Source of the DNA: Scalindua sp964344685
GTDB lineage: Bacteria > Planctomycetota > Brocadiia > Brocadiales > Scalinduaceae
Assembly (NCBI GenBank): GCA_964344685.1
Contig: CAYFOK010000011.1
Span: 1 to 64,000 of the forward strand
DNA: 64,000 nucleotides
Direction of reading: 5' to 3'
A program made the position numbers and the translations under genes. How positions within the stretch are numbered: the stretch's first letter is position 1; each line of letters begins with the position of its first letter. Positions 19,401 to 28,057 of this stretch are shown in pieces. The notes beneath the pieces are model-generated. The model was not told where the DNA came from, searched no databases, and worked only from the letters and a program-made list of their open reading frames with translations.

Positions 19401-19961
19401 TTAAATAGGTAAAATAAAATCCAGGTCTACAAGCCTCTCCTTATCAACAAGCAAACGCCCATCATCACTTACCTCAAGATACGCACGCGCTAAAGGTTTT
19501 GGCGGAGGACCAGCAAAATTTACTCCATTTTTGTAAAACTGCCCGCCATGACATGGGCATTTAAATATTTGTTCATCTTCAAACCATCTCGGTTGACATG
19601 ACAAGTGAGTACATACCGCTATTAGGGCATATAAGCCCCTGTCCTCCCTTATAATCCAAACCTTGCGTGTTTCTATGAGTGTTACAGAACCAAGAGGATA
19701 ATCTTCCGGTTTGCCTGCTTTAAAAATGCTAGAAGGTTCGTACGAAACCCTGGGGATCAGATAACGAACAACAGAAAAACTCCACATAGAAACAAGCCCC
19801 CAGAATGACAGCCATGCTCCCCAGAAAAGGCACCTTCTCGTAATTGTCTTTGGGTGGTCAAGAAGCGCACCGGGCTTGTAAGGCCCTTCAGGCCCTTTAG
19901 GCCCGGTTGATGCCTTTTCTCTAATAGTTTTTAAGTAATTTACGTCTATCTTATCAGCCAT
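19401..19961 (-). CDS. Rieske iron-sulfur protein
   Basis: The 186-residue Rieske subunit of a quinol:cytochrome c-type complex and first gene of the operon. One transmembrane helix (about 44-66) is followed by the Rieske fold, with cluster ligands C117, H119, C135 and H138 in CTHLSC and CPCHGG, and the disulfide cysteines C122 and C137. It accepts electrons from quinol at the Qo site and passes them to the c-type hemes encoded downstream. The promoter probably lies in the 751-bp gap upstream, which also holds the conserved double-palindrome element at 20293-20347. Confidence 0.95.
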   Translation of the reverse strand: MADKIDVNYLKTIREKASTGPKGPEGPYKPGALLDHPKTITRRCLFWGAWLSFWGLVSMWSFSVVRYLIPRVSYEPSSIFKAGKPEDYPLGSVTLIETRKVWIIREDRGLYALIAVCTHLSCQPRWFEDEQIFKCPCHGGQFYKNGVNFAGPPPKPLARAYLEVSDDGRLLVDKERLVDLDFILPI

Positions 19962-20292
19962 ATGCGATAATTAACGAAAAAGGTTCCATTATCGTTAAAA
20001 AAAAAGCTAACTTTTGTAATCATTACGAAAAACAATCGGAACAAGTCAGAGATGCGTTGTAAAAAATAATTTGTTCTAACAGCTAATATATACTTTAGAC
20101 TAAATACAATGTATTTTTGTAATACTAAAATATTAATCTGTATTATTATAGGTTGGGGCTTAAATTATTTGCAAAATGTGTTCCACATATAAATAATTAA
20201 ACCATTAATGCGTAAGATCTTGCTGACAATAGACATATACAAATTCACTATTTAATAAAGGAAACGGTTTATTTCCGCCATATGCCTTTCTT

Positions 20293-20347
20293 TTGACATC
20301 CTGTCAATACATTTTACAATTTAATAAAATCATGGACATTATGTCAG
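20293..20347. promoter_or_regulatory. composite double-palindrome element, copy A
   Basis: TTGACA-TCC-TGTCAA (20293-20307) and GGACATTATGTCAG (20334-20347) both have the core GACA-N3-TGTC, with centres 40 bp apart. A second copy at 28667-28721 has the same length, spacing and outer boxes, and similar sequence between (TACAT..TT.CAATTTA). It lies 331 bp upstream of the Rieske operon (minus) and 365 bp upstream of the cupredoxin gene (plus). Read on the plus strand, TTGACA is followed 16 bp later by TACAAT, a good sigma70 pair. The rest of the 751-bp gap is AT-rich; an 81-codon minus-strand frame at 20456-20701 looks spurious. Confidence 0.7.
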
Positions 20348-20712
20348 CACTTTCAAACGTTTTTTCTGTTTTGCTCTAAAAAATCCAGAATTGAGAACTG
20401 TAAATAAAAACAGGATGTAGCTTTTACATAAACATTTGAATATCAACATCTTACACTAAAATCTTATTGAGCATCTTAACTTATTGAGGATAGAAAATAT
20501 CAGTAAAATGGTCGTAATTAGCTCAGGCCAACGGGAAGATAAGTTTAAGGCAAGTATGGATGATTTTTTGAGGAATGAGGCTGCTGGCAAACTATTGTTA
20601 AACAAAACACTTGAAATCAATACAACAAAGCTATAGACTTTCTTTGTATTATTTTCAAAAGCCGTATTTAAGTGGTTTTGTAATTTTTTCCTAAAAAACA
20701 AGGAGAAATATA

Positions 20713-21084
20713 ATGAAAAGAATCATAATTATTTTAAATATATCTGTTTTCCTAATGATTTTCTCTTTAACGGCCCCATCATTCGGAGAAACAACTCACA
20801 TTGTTAAAATGACGAATGACTATGAGTTTGTTCCCTCTTCATTAACGATTAAGAAGGGAGATAGTGTGGAATGGGTTGTAACCGGCACAAGGCCTCACGA
20901 AGTAGCAAGCGGAACAGTAACTCTAACGGAAGACGGAAGAGAGGGCGTACCTGATGGCCTCTGGGACTCCGGCAAGATGGCTTCGGGAAGTTTTACCTAC
21001 ACTTTTAACACTACCGGTACTTTTCCTTATTACTGTGATTCTCATGTTGATGTAGGAATGATAGGGGAAATCAAGGTTGAATAA
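20713..21084 (+). CDS. exported plastocyanin-type blue copper protein (cupredoxin)
   Basis: A 123-residue protein with a signal peptide (1-25, ending SFGET) and a single cupredoxin domain. Type 1 copper ligands are visible: H62 in RPHEV, C108 in YYCDSH, H111 and M116 in VGMIGEI. This is the plastocyanin/amicyanin pattern for a small soluble electron carrier outside the cytoplasm. It has a strong ribosome binding site, AAGGAG at 7 nt. It lies opposite the Rieske operon across the composite regulatory element, so it is a candidate electron acceptor or donor for that complex or for NirS. No neighbour proves the partner. Confidence 0.92.
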   Translation: MKRIIIILNISVFLMIFSLTAPSFGETTHIVKMTNDYEFVPSSLTIKKGDSVEWVVTGTRPHEVASGTVTLTEDGREGVPDGLWDSGKMASGSFTYTFNTTGTFPYYCDSHVDVGMIGEIKVE

Positions 21085-21317
21085 TTTCCTCAAGAATAAT
21101 TTCAATCGTGATTCGACACAGCCGACGGAGCTAATACTCAAATCCAAATGACAAAGCCCAAACAAACTTAAGTTTAAAACGCTTAAAATTGCATAACAGA
21201 AAATTATCTTGCATTTAACTTAAGGCATTTTAGCCAACTTTCTTAAATCGTAATTTGCAAATCTGTCTCGGACAAAAAAATAGTATTTTATGACATTGGC
21301 CTCGCAAGGCAAATATT

Positions 21318-22190
21318 ATGTTGCATGACAAATTCACGGCATTGAATCTTGTTAAGGCCGCGATGGCTGCACTACTCATCCTTTCATTTTTTTCTTTTAT
21401 GGGGTGCAGCAAAACCGACGATGGCAATACAGTTGAAGTTACAACTGATAAAGTGGTTACGTTAATCCAATGGCTTAATGATAAAGACAGAAGCGTCAGA
21501 CAGATGGCGGCAGAGCAGCTGGGAGAAAAAAAAGATGTTCGTGCAGTTATGCCCCTGACCTCTGCTTTAAAGGACAAAGACAGAAGTGTCCGCTGCAGTG
21601 CTGCAGAAGCGCTGGGAGAGATAAAGGATGCCAGCGCAGTTGAACCACTGGTTGATACACTGAGGGATAATGACAAAAGTGTCAGATGGAGTGCAGCAGG
21701 GGCACTGGGAGAGATAGGTGCACCGGCAGTGGAATCTTTAATTGCAGCACTCAAAGATAATGACAGTAGAGTCTGTCAGTATGCTGCGGCATCGCTTGGA
21801 AGGATAAAGGATACCCGCGCTGTTCAACCATTGATCACTTCTTTGAAGGATGTTGACACAGGTACCCGGCACGCTGCAGCAAGGGCGCTGGGAAAGATAA
21901 AAGATGCTCATTCAGTAGAACCTTTGATTGTTGCACTAAAGGATGATGACAGTGGTGTCCGGCGGGATGCGGCAGTAGCGCTTGGAGAAATCGGGGATCC
22001 ACGCGCAGTCCAGCCGTTGATAGATGCACTGAAAGACAATAACAGTACTGTGCAGTGGTGCGCGGCAGAGGCATTGGGAAAGATAAAGGATGCCCGTGCT
22101 GTTGAACACTTAATTGATACACTGGAAGATAATGACAAAGACGTCTGGAGGAAGGCGGAAGAGGCACTGGAGGAAATAGAAGGAAAATGA
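21318..22190 (+). CDS. HEAT-repeat lipoprotein
   Basis: A 290-residue protein with a lipoprotein signal (FFSFMGC, lipidated Cys at residue 30) followed by about seven 31-residue HEAT/PBS-lyase-type repeats. Each carries DxxVRxxAAxALGxIKDxRAVxPLIxALKD or a close variant. Such armadillo-like solenoids bind other proteins. The stop overlaps the start of the next gene (ATGA), which encodes a cytochrome c'-like lipoprotein, so the two are translationally coupled and may work as a pair. The start is ATG with AAGG upstream. The specific function is unknown. Confidence 0.85.
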   Translation: MLHDKFTALNLVKAAMAALLILSFFSFMGCSKTDDGNTVEVTTDKVVTLIQWLNDKDRSVRQMAAEQLGEKKDVRAVMPLTSALKDKDRSVRCSAAEALGEIKDASAVEPLVDTLRDNDKSVRWSAAGALGEIGAPAVESLIAALKDNDSRVCQYAAASLGRIKDTRAVQPLITSLKDVDTGTRHAAARALGKIKDAHSVEPLIVALKDDDSGVRRDAAVALGEIGDPRAVQPLIDALKDNNSTVQWCAAEALGKIKDARAVEHLIDTLEDNDKDVWRKAEEALEEIEGK

Positions 22191-22660
22191 AATATTCACT
22201 CACAATCATTGCAGTATTCATAGGAATATCTATTGTCACTGCTTCCTGTAAGAAATCTGAGGAGGTAAAGATTGAAAGAGGAGAGGAAGTAAAGACGCAT
22301 ACACAGGAACAGGGAAGTCTGGCAGGAGCGATGAAGAAGGCCTCCAGATCAATGAGGAGATTGGCAAGGGCGGTAGAATATAATGACTGGGTTCAGATGG
22401 ATTTATTGACAAAAGATCTGAAGGAGAATATAGGCTTTAATTGTGTGGAATTATATATGATAGAAAACAATGATATTCCACATGAGTTTACTGTATTAAG
22501 CAGCAAATTTAACAATGCCTTAAATAAACTAATGTTGTGCAGTAAAGAACAAGACTCCAATAATACGAATATGGAATTCAACAATCTGGCAAAGTCGTGT
22601 GACGCATGCCATGAGAGTTTTAACAAAGATGCAGAAACAAAGTTAGACTTTACAGATTAA
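22187..22660 (+). CDS. cytochrome c'-like monoheme lipoprotein
   Basis: A 157-residue protein with a lipobox (VTASC, Cys 21), a charged linker, a helical domain and one C-terminal heme site CDACH (138-142). A helical bundle with a CxxCH near the C-terminus is the layout of cytochrome c' and related four-helix cytochromes, which bind NO or transfer electrons. It overlaps the HEAT-repeat gene by 4 bp. In a nitrite-reducing cell an NO-binding or buffering role is plausible but is inference. The end of the gene faces the convergent radical SAM genes. Confidence 0.75.
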   Translation: MKYSLTIIAVFIGISIVTASCKKSEEVKIERGEEVKTHTQEQGSLAGAMKKASRSMRRLARAVEYNDWVQMDLLTKDLKENIGFNCVELYMIENNDIPHEFTVLSSKFNNALNKLMLCSKEQDSNNTNMEFNNLAKSCDACHESFNKDAETKLDFTD

Positions 22661-22787
22661 AGGTAAAGGCAGATATGCTAAAACCGGTTTGGTTTTCGGC
22701 TTTTCAAAAAACTTAATCTTTGCTGAAGTGATTTACAAAACACCGACAATATGTTGGTCGTTTTGTTCTTTTAATCTCCTGAACCCG

Positions 22788-23939
22788 TCATATTGCTGTA
22801 ATTTCCTCCTCAGTCAGATAGCACGCCGGGTCCGCCACGAAGGGATCACCACACATCTCATCTGCCCTCGCTCCGCAACCTCTGCAAAGGTGATTATAAC
22901 TACATCTCCCGCACCTGCCCTTGAGATAGCGGGTTTTATCACTCATCCTGGCAAGGAGCTCATTTCCCTCATCAAAACAGATGTCACTGAGCTTCTGTTC
23001 CCTGATATTGCCTATTGTCCTGTCCTGCCAGTATGGGCATAGGTGAACATTACCCCGGTAGTCAACGTTTACAATCCTGTCCCCCGCCGGACAGCCGCCC
23101 TGCCTGGCAAGAAGGCTTTCCATCTCAGAAGCGAGCTCCGGATCATGTTCCGCAACGCGTCGCAGCAGGTAAACGCCGTCGTCATATAATTGTTCGGTAA
23201 CAACCTCCATCCCTGGATTCTCCATCGCATAATCAATGAGATAGTCAATGATTTTCCGCCTCTCTTCCTTCACTGCCTTCCAGTCACCGCCTTCAATGCG
23301 TTGACAAACCGCAAATCTTTTTAGTCCGGTGTTTTCGATAGCCTCTATTATAGAAGGCATCTGAGACAGGTTAAAGCTTCCAATCGTAATCCTCACACCA
23401 CAACCAACCCCTGCGTCTCTGAGATATTCCATAGCAGGCAAGGCTTTTTTCAACCCCGCAATAACATCCATGGCACCGCCTATCTGAGAAAAACCGTCCA
23501 TATCAATTCCCACATATGAGATACCGGACTCTGCGATCTCCCTAGCAGTCTGCTCTGTTATAAGGGCAGCGTTGCTGGATAAAATAATTCTCAGGCCGCT
23601 TTTATGGGCGTGGCTTGCAAGTGTGAAGAAATCATCCCTGGTCAGGGGTTCTCCCCCATAGACAGAAATCATAGGAACCTTAATTGACGCCATATGGTCA
23701 ATAAACTCTAAGGCTTCCTGTGTGGTTAACTCATCGCGCTCTGCCTCAAGAGCAGAGCCCAGGTGGCACATATCACAGGCAAAATTGCACTTTCGGGTGA
23801 TATTCCATATCACCATGGGAGATTTGACATTTGCATATCTGATGAGATGTTTTGGTACCTCATCAGCTCTCTTGTTGTGGTGCTTCTTAACATCCCTGGC
23901 AGTCTCCCTTACCTTGAGCAGCCGGCTGAAATTAATCAT
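22788..23939 (-). CDS. radical SAM/SPASM protein, NirJ/Ahb-like, third in series
   Basis: A protein of 383 residues starting MINFSRLL, like its paralogue's MINCTKLL. I use the ATG at 23939 because AGGAGG lies 6 nt upstream; an ATG at 23954 is part of that same site's upstream sequence. The radical SAM cluster motif is CNFACDMC, then VYGGEP. The SPASM cysteines are complete: GCPAG, HLCPYW, RCGRC, LCRGC, CG and AC. The segment after the fourth strand (DMDGFSQIGG) departs from the SLDGxxxxHDxxRG pattern of its two paralogues, so its substrate may differ. Overlaps the previous gene by 8 bp. Probably takes part in heme d1 or related tetrapyrrole modification. Confidence 0.82.
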   Translation of the reverse strand: MINFSRLLKVRETARDVKKHHNKRADEVPKHLIRYANVKSPMVIWNITRKCNFACDMCHLGSALEAERDELTTQEALEFIDHMASIKVPMISVYGGEPLTRDDFFTLASHAHKSGLRIILSSNAALITEQTAREIAESGISYVGIDMDGFSQIGGAMDVIAGLKKALPAMEYLRDAGVGCGVRITIGSFNLSQMPSIIEAIENTGLKRFAVCQRIEGGDWKAVKEERRKIIDYLIDYAMENPGMEVVTEQLYDDGVYLLRRVAEHDPELASEMESLLARQGGCPAGDRIVNVDYRGNVHLCPYWQDRTIGNIREQKLSDICFDEGNELLARMSDKTRYLKGRCGRCSYNHLCRGCGARADEMCGDPFVADPACYLTEEEITAI

Positions 23940-25095
23940 GCCGCGCCTCCTCATGCACTGGCTTAAGTATTTCCTCTTCGGTTAAGTAGCAGCTCGGATC
24001 GGGAGCGCCAAAGTCATCATAAACCGCGAGAGCCCTGGCCCTTGAACCACCCCTGCATATTTTCAGAAACCTGCATTCTGCACACTTGCCGTGGAACAGG
24101 CTTTCCCTGTTTCTGAGCTTCCACAGAAATTCATTTTCACCATTCCAGATATCATTAAGGCTTCTCTCCCTTATATTCCCCAATTTGGTCTTCAGATGCT
24201 GGCTGGCGTAAACATTGCCCACTTCGTCTATGTATGCAAGTTTTTCCCCGCAGCCTTCACCACCGTTGCGGAGAAAGTGTTCGTACGCTGCCTCCGCTTT
24301 TTGTGGATCTTCCTGCAAAACTTTCATATAAATGTAGGCAGCGTCAGCGTAGTTTCCGACTGTGAGAACTTCAAGATCGTGGTTGTGACGGTTTATCTCA
24401 ACGGTTTTTCTGAACAGATTATCCACGGCCTTCCGACGATCATCTGGCGATAAATCGTTGTTCATGAGTTCACGTCCGCGACCGGCGTACTCGAGATGAT
24501 AAACGCAAAGGCGGTGAAAACCTTCTTTAACCAGGAGTTCCATAATCTCCGGAAGTTCATGGCAGTTGAGTCGGGTTATGGTGTACCGCAACCCTGTTTT
24601 TATCCCGGCATCGCGGAGATTCCGCATTCCCTGAAGTGCATTGCTGTAAGCGTCTCCGCTACCCCTGAAATAGTTGTTAGTCTCGGCCAGGCCATCCAGG
24701 CTGATGCCAACGTATCCGAAGCCGGCATCTGCCGCCTTTGCCGCTATCTCCGGGGTGACTATAGTTCCGTTGGAGGACACTATGACCATCAAACCTATAT
24801 CTCTGGCATATTTTCCCAGCTCGAAAACGTCTGTCCGCAAAAACGGCTCTCCGCCAGAGAGTATCATGAATGGGGAGCCACAGTCCGCCAGTTCATCAAG
24901 CATTCTTTTTGCTTCATCAGTAGAAAGTTCGCCATCAGAAGCTGTGTTACCACCGGAATAGCAGTGCATGCAGTTCAAATTACACCTCTTCGTTGTACAC
25001 CATACTACGACAGGTGCAGAGCCTTCACGTCGCTTGTGACGAAGGGCCCTGTTTTCAAGTTTTTCCGATACCAGTATCCTGCTAACCTCTATCAT
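23932..25095 (-). CDS. radical SAM protein, NirJ/AhbC-like, second in series, incomplete SPASM cysteines
   Basis: A 387-residue radical SAM enzyme with CNLNCMHC and ILSGGEPF. The C-terminal region follows the NirJ/Ahb layout, but two Cys positions kept in both neighbours are replaced: NVYASQHL where they have HLCPYW, and CRGGSRARA where they have C-x-GC. The remaining C-terminal cysteines (GEGCG, KCAEC, KICRGG, PSCYL) could hold at most a changed auxiliary cluster. AhbC and NirJ remove the acetate or propionate side chains of didecarboxysiroheme. It overlaps both flanking genes (14 and 8 bp), so all three are one translational unit. Confidence 0.84.
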   Translation of the reverse strand: MIEVSRILVSEKLENRALRHKRREGSAPVVVWCTTKRCNLNCMHCYSGGNTASDGELSTDEAKRMLDELADCGSPFMILSGGEPFLRTDVFELGKYARDIGLMVIVSSNGTIVTPEIAAKAADAGFGYVGISLDGLAETNNYFRGSGDAYSNALQGMRNLRDAGIKTGLRYTITRLNCHELPEIMELLVKEGFHRLCVYHLEYAGRGRELMNNDLSPDDRRKAVDNLFRKTVEINRHNHDLEVLTVGNYADAAYIYMKVLQEDPQKAEAAYEHFLRNGGEGCGEKLAYIDEVGNVYASQHLKTKLGNIRERSLNDIWNGENEFLWKLRNRESLFHGKCAECRFLKICRGGSRARALAVYDDFGAPDPSCYLTEEEILKPVHEEARHD

Positions 25096-26284
25096 GTAAC
25101 CGAACCTTTGCCCCGCTAATTTCCTCCTCTGTCAGGTAGCATGCAGGATCTTCCCCAAATGGATCACCACAAGCCACCTCTGCCCTGACCCGGCATCCCA
25201 TGCATAGGTGGCTAAGCTTACACCTTCCGCACTTGCCCTTAAGATAGCGGGTTTTGTCTCTCATCTTGACGAGGATCTCATTTTCCTCATCAAACCAGAT
25301 ATCACTTAATTTTTTCTCCCGAATATTGCCAATTGTCCGGCTCTGCCAGTAAGGACAAAGGTGCACATCTCCACGGTTATCTATGTTAGCCAGACCGTCC
25401 CCCGCAGGGCATCCGCTCTGCATGGCAAGGAGTTTTTCCACCTCAACAGCACGCTCCGGCTCATTCTCAGTAACGTCCTGCAACAGGTAAATGCCGTCGG
25501 CATAGTTATCGGCCGTAACAATGTTCATTCCGTTGCTTACCTTGGCTTCCCTTATTACATAGTCCATCACCTCTCTCCGTTGATCATTGAAAATATCCCA
25601 GTCAATAATCTCCTTTCCTCTACCACCGTATACGAGTTGAAAGAGTGAGAACCTTGGTATCTTCTCACGTCTGGTTATCTCAAGGACCTTAGGCAGCTCA
25701 CCATAGTTCTGATTTGTAATGGCAAACCTTACACCTGTTCTAACCCCTGCCTCCATAAGATTCCTCAACCCCTGAATCGACTTTTCAAAGGCTCCCCTGG
25801 CCCCCCGAAAGCTATCGTGGACCTCTTCTGTACCGTCCAGGCTGACACCTACATAGGCAAAACCGGCATCCTTTATCTTCTTTGCCACTTCCCTGGTTAT
25901 AAGGGTACTGTTGGTCGAAAGTATGGTCCTGAGCCCATGCTTCATGGCATATACATTCAGCTCATATAAATCGTCCCTCAACAGCGGCTCTCCGCCTGAG
26001 AAAACCAGCATGGGTGATTTTATAGCCACCAGGTCATCGATCATGTTCATCGCCTCTCTGGTAGTAAGGTCACCCATATCCTCTTCAGTCTCTTCCCCCA
26101 CTGCATTAATATAGCAGTGGGCACAGCTTAGATTGCACTTCTTTGTCACATTCCAAACTACCATTGGGGAGGCTGTCTTAGAGAAGCGAAGCATCCATTT
26201 TGGCGTCTCATTCTTGACTGCTGAATATCTTTTAATCTCATTCAGCGTTTCTTTGCTCTGTAAAAGTTTTGTACAATTTATCAT
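25082..26284 (-). CDS. radical SAM/SPASM protein, NirJ-like, first in series
   Basis: A 400-residue radical SAM protein with CNLSCAHC, VFSGGEPL and SLDGTEEVHDSFRG. The SPASM-type C-terminus has GCPAG, HLCPYW, KCGRC, LCMGC, CG and AC. The N-terminal SPMVVWNVTKKCNLSC strongly resembles NirJ, which converts 12,18-didecarboxysiroheme toward heme d1. It lies directly after nirS, separated by a 108-bp gap with a terminator-like hairpin. No nirF, nirE or nirDLGH genes are in the window. Of the three paralogues this is the best candidate for true NirJ. Confidence 0.86.
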   Translation of the reverse strand: MINCTKLLQSKETLNEIKRYSAVKNETPKWMLRFSKTASPMVVWNVTKKCNLSCAHCYINAVGEETEEDMGDLTTREAMNMIDDLVAIKSPMLVFSGGEPLLRDDLYELNVYAMKHGLRTILSTNSTLITREVAKKIKDAGFAYVGVSLDGTEEVHDSFRGARGAFEKSIQGLRNLMEAGVRTGVRFAITNQNYGELPKVLEITRREKIPRFSLFQLVYGGRGKEIIDWDIFNDQRREVMDYVIREAKVSNGMNIVTADNYADGIYLLQDVTENEPERAVEVEKLLAMQSGCPAGDGLANIDNRGDVHLCPYWQSRTIGNIREKKLSDIWFDEENEILVKMRDKTRYLKGKCGRCKLSHLCMGCRVRAEVACGDPFGEDPACYLTEEEISGAKVRLHDRG

Positions 26285-26313
26285 TCAGCACCGCGTCTTT
26301 ATATCGGGAAGAA

Positions 26314-26357
26314 TGGAAAAATAAAACAGGCACGGACAAATTGTATTTGCCCGTGCC
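26314..26357 (-). terminator. terminator or attenuator between nirS and the radical SAM genes
   Basis: A long hairpin: GGCACGG (26329-26335) pairs with CCGTGCC (26351-26357), and after one mismatch CAAAT pairs with ATTTG around a TGT loop. Read on the minus strand it is followed by TGTTTTATTTTT. It lies just after the nirS stop and before the first radical SAM gene. Partial read-through here would give much nirS mRNA and little maturation-enzyme mRNA. Confidence 0.75.
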
Positions 26358-26392
26358 TTCCTGTAATCTACTTAAATAATCCGGAAAACCGG

Positions 26393-28057
26393 TTAATACA
26401 AGTCACGCACTGTGTTGTACACATTGAACTTACCCGTAGGGGTGAGAAGGTTTGGTATCCTTGCTTTTACTTCAAGGGTCTTGTCATCCATCACCACTAT
26501 CTCACCTGCTTTACCCTTTTCAGCATCTCCTAGATTACCCCAGATGCTTATCCAAACTTCGTCTCCTGCCTTATTGTACTCCATGTGCACAGCTTTACCA
26601 TAGTCTGCGATTTTCAATTCCTTGAATATCCCGGCTGCCATATTTGCCTTATCATAGACAGCAACGGTTGTTCGATATTTCGCTTTCTTGCTGAGAGGAG
26701 TGTCAAGCCATACCCATTTACTATTTGGATGTGTCTTGATAAACAGGTTGCCAGAGCTAAGCGAATTTATTTTCCTGACCACTTTCCAGGCATGATCCGG
26801 ATGGTTTACCGGGTCAGTTCCTATCACTGATACCACACTATCACCAATGTGACCTGTGGCCCATACTGGACCAAATTCTGGATCAATCCAGTTTGCCCCT
26901 CTACCGGGATGCGGCTTAATGCCGCCGGTATCAACAAGAGCAACCAGTTTCTTTTCCTTGGCATCCACGACGGCTACTTTGTTCCTTGCGTTCGCTGCCA
27001 CGAGGAAGTAGCGCTTGGTTGAATCCCAGCCTCCGTCATGCAGGAAGCGTTCGGCCTCAATCATCTTAACTCCCGGACTGTTTGGGTCAGAATAATCCAC
27101 GAGCCATACCTGCCCGGTTTCTTTAATATTTAAAACCCATTCAGGTGCGAAGTGCGATGCTACAATACTGGCTACGCGCGGTTCAGGATGGAACTCTTCT
27201 GTGTCGTAGGTGTAGCTCAGTGTACTTACGATTTTAATAGGCTCAAGAGTCGCACCGTCCAGTATCACAAACTGAGGCGGCCAGTAACCACCGACTACGG
27301 CGAACTTGTCTTCGAAACCTTTGAACTTGCTCACATCGACGGATCGCGCGTCAAGGGAACATCGGATCTCTGCTACGGTATCAGGCTTTGCCATCCAGAG
27401 GTCTATCACTGTACACTTCCCATCTCTGCCTATTGTATACACGTATCTTCCTGACATCGACATCCTGACTATGTGTACCGCATATCCTGAATCAATTGTA
27501 CTAACAACTTCTTTGGTGTCACCGTCAACTATCGCAATCTGTCCTGCATCGCGCAATACAACGGCAAACATATTATCCACGTCACGTTCATGCTCAGGCT
27601 TTGTAGGACGCTTTTCCGGCGGGACCAACAATTTCCAGCTGGCTTTAACGTTCTTCATATCCCATTGAGGCGGGACAGGAGGCTCGTTCTGAATGTACTT
27701 CACCAGAAGATCTGTCTCTTCTGCTGTAATAGTACCCATTTTTCCCCAACCGGGCATGCCGCCACCGGTTCCAAACCATATAAATTCTCTGAGTTTCTTT
27801 GATCCCTTGGCTTTCGTCTTACCTGGAGTTAGATCTGGCCCGGTAGCCCCTTTCCTCAAAACTCCATGACAACCTGCACAGCGATCGAAATAAATCTGCC
27901 TGCATAATTCGAACTGTTCAGGGGTGAGGACAAGCTCCGTCTCAGATGCAACTTCAGACTCTTGTTTTGCCTCCTGTTTTGCTTCTTCAGCAAACACCTG
28001 TGTACTACCTGCCATAAAAGCAACTACTAACATTACTGCAATTAATAATTCCCGCAT
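26393..28057 (-). CDS. nirS: cytochrome cd1 nitrite reductase (NO-forming)
   Basis: Reduces nitrite to nitric oxide in the periplasm or anammoxosome. A signal peptide (about 1-23) is followed by a cytochrome c domain with CAGCH at residues 60-64 and an eight-bladed heme d1 propeller. Expected d1-site residues are present: H195 (YAVHIVRMS, the proximal ligand), H302 (ASHFAPE) and H340 (FLHDGGWD), matching the two active-site histidines of Pseudomonas NirS. GIKPHPGRGANW and FIKTHP also fit. An ATG at 28072 is in frame, but its codons 2-3 are GGAGGTG, an ideal ribosome binding site 6 nt before the ATG at 28057, giving 554 residues. It is followed by three radical SAM genes. Confidence 0.97.
   Translation of the reverse strand: MRELLIAVMLVVAFMAGSTQVFAEEAKQEAKQESEVASETELVLTPEQFELCRQIYFDRCAGCHGVLRKGATGPDLTPGKTKAKGSKKLREFIWFGTGGGMPGWGKMGTITAEETDLLVKYIQNEPPVPPQWDMKNVKASWKLLVPPEKRPTKPEHERDVDNMFAVVLRDAGQIAIVDGDTKEVVSTIDSGYAVHIVRMSMSGRYVYTIGRDGKCTVIDLWMAKPDTVAEIRCSLDARSVDVSKFKGFEDKFAVVGGYWPPQFVILDGATLEPIKIVSTLSYTYDTEEFHPEPRVASIVASHFAPEWVLNIKETGQVWLVDYSDPNSPGVKMIEAERFLHDGGWDSTKRYFLVAANARNKVAVVDAKEKKLVALVDTGGIKPHPGRGANWIDPEFGPVWATGHIGDSVVSVIGTDPVNHPDHAWKVVRKINSLSSGNLFIKTHPNSKWVWLDTPLSKKAKYRTTVAVYDKANMAAGIFKELKIADYGKAVHMEYNKAGDEVWISIWGNLGDAEKGKAGEIVVMDDKTLEVKARIPNLLTPTGKFNVYNTVRDLY

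Noticed and set aside
20456..20701. 81-codon minus-strand frame in the Rieske-cupredoxin gap
   Set aside because: No ribosome binding site, low-complexity AT-rich coding, no recognised domain, and it lies opposite the cupredoxin promoter region.
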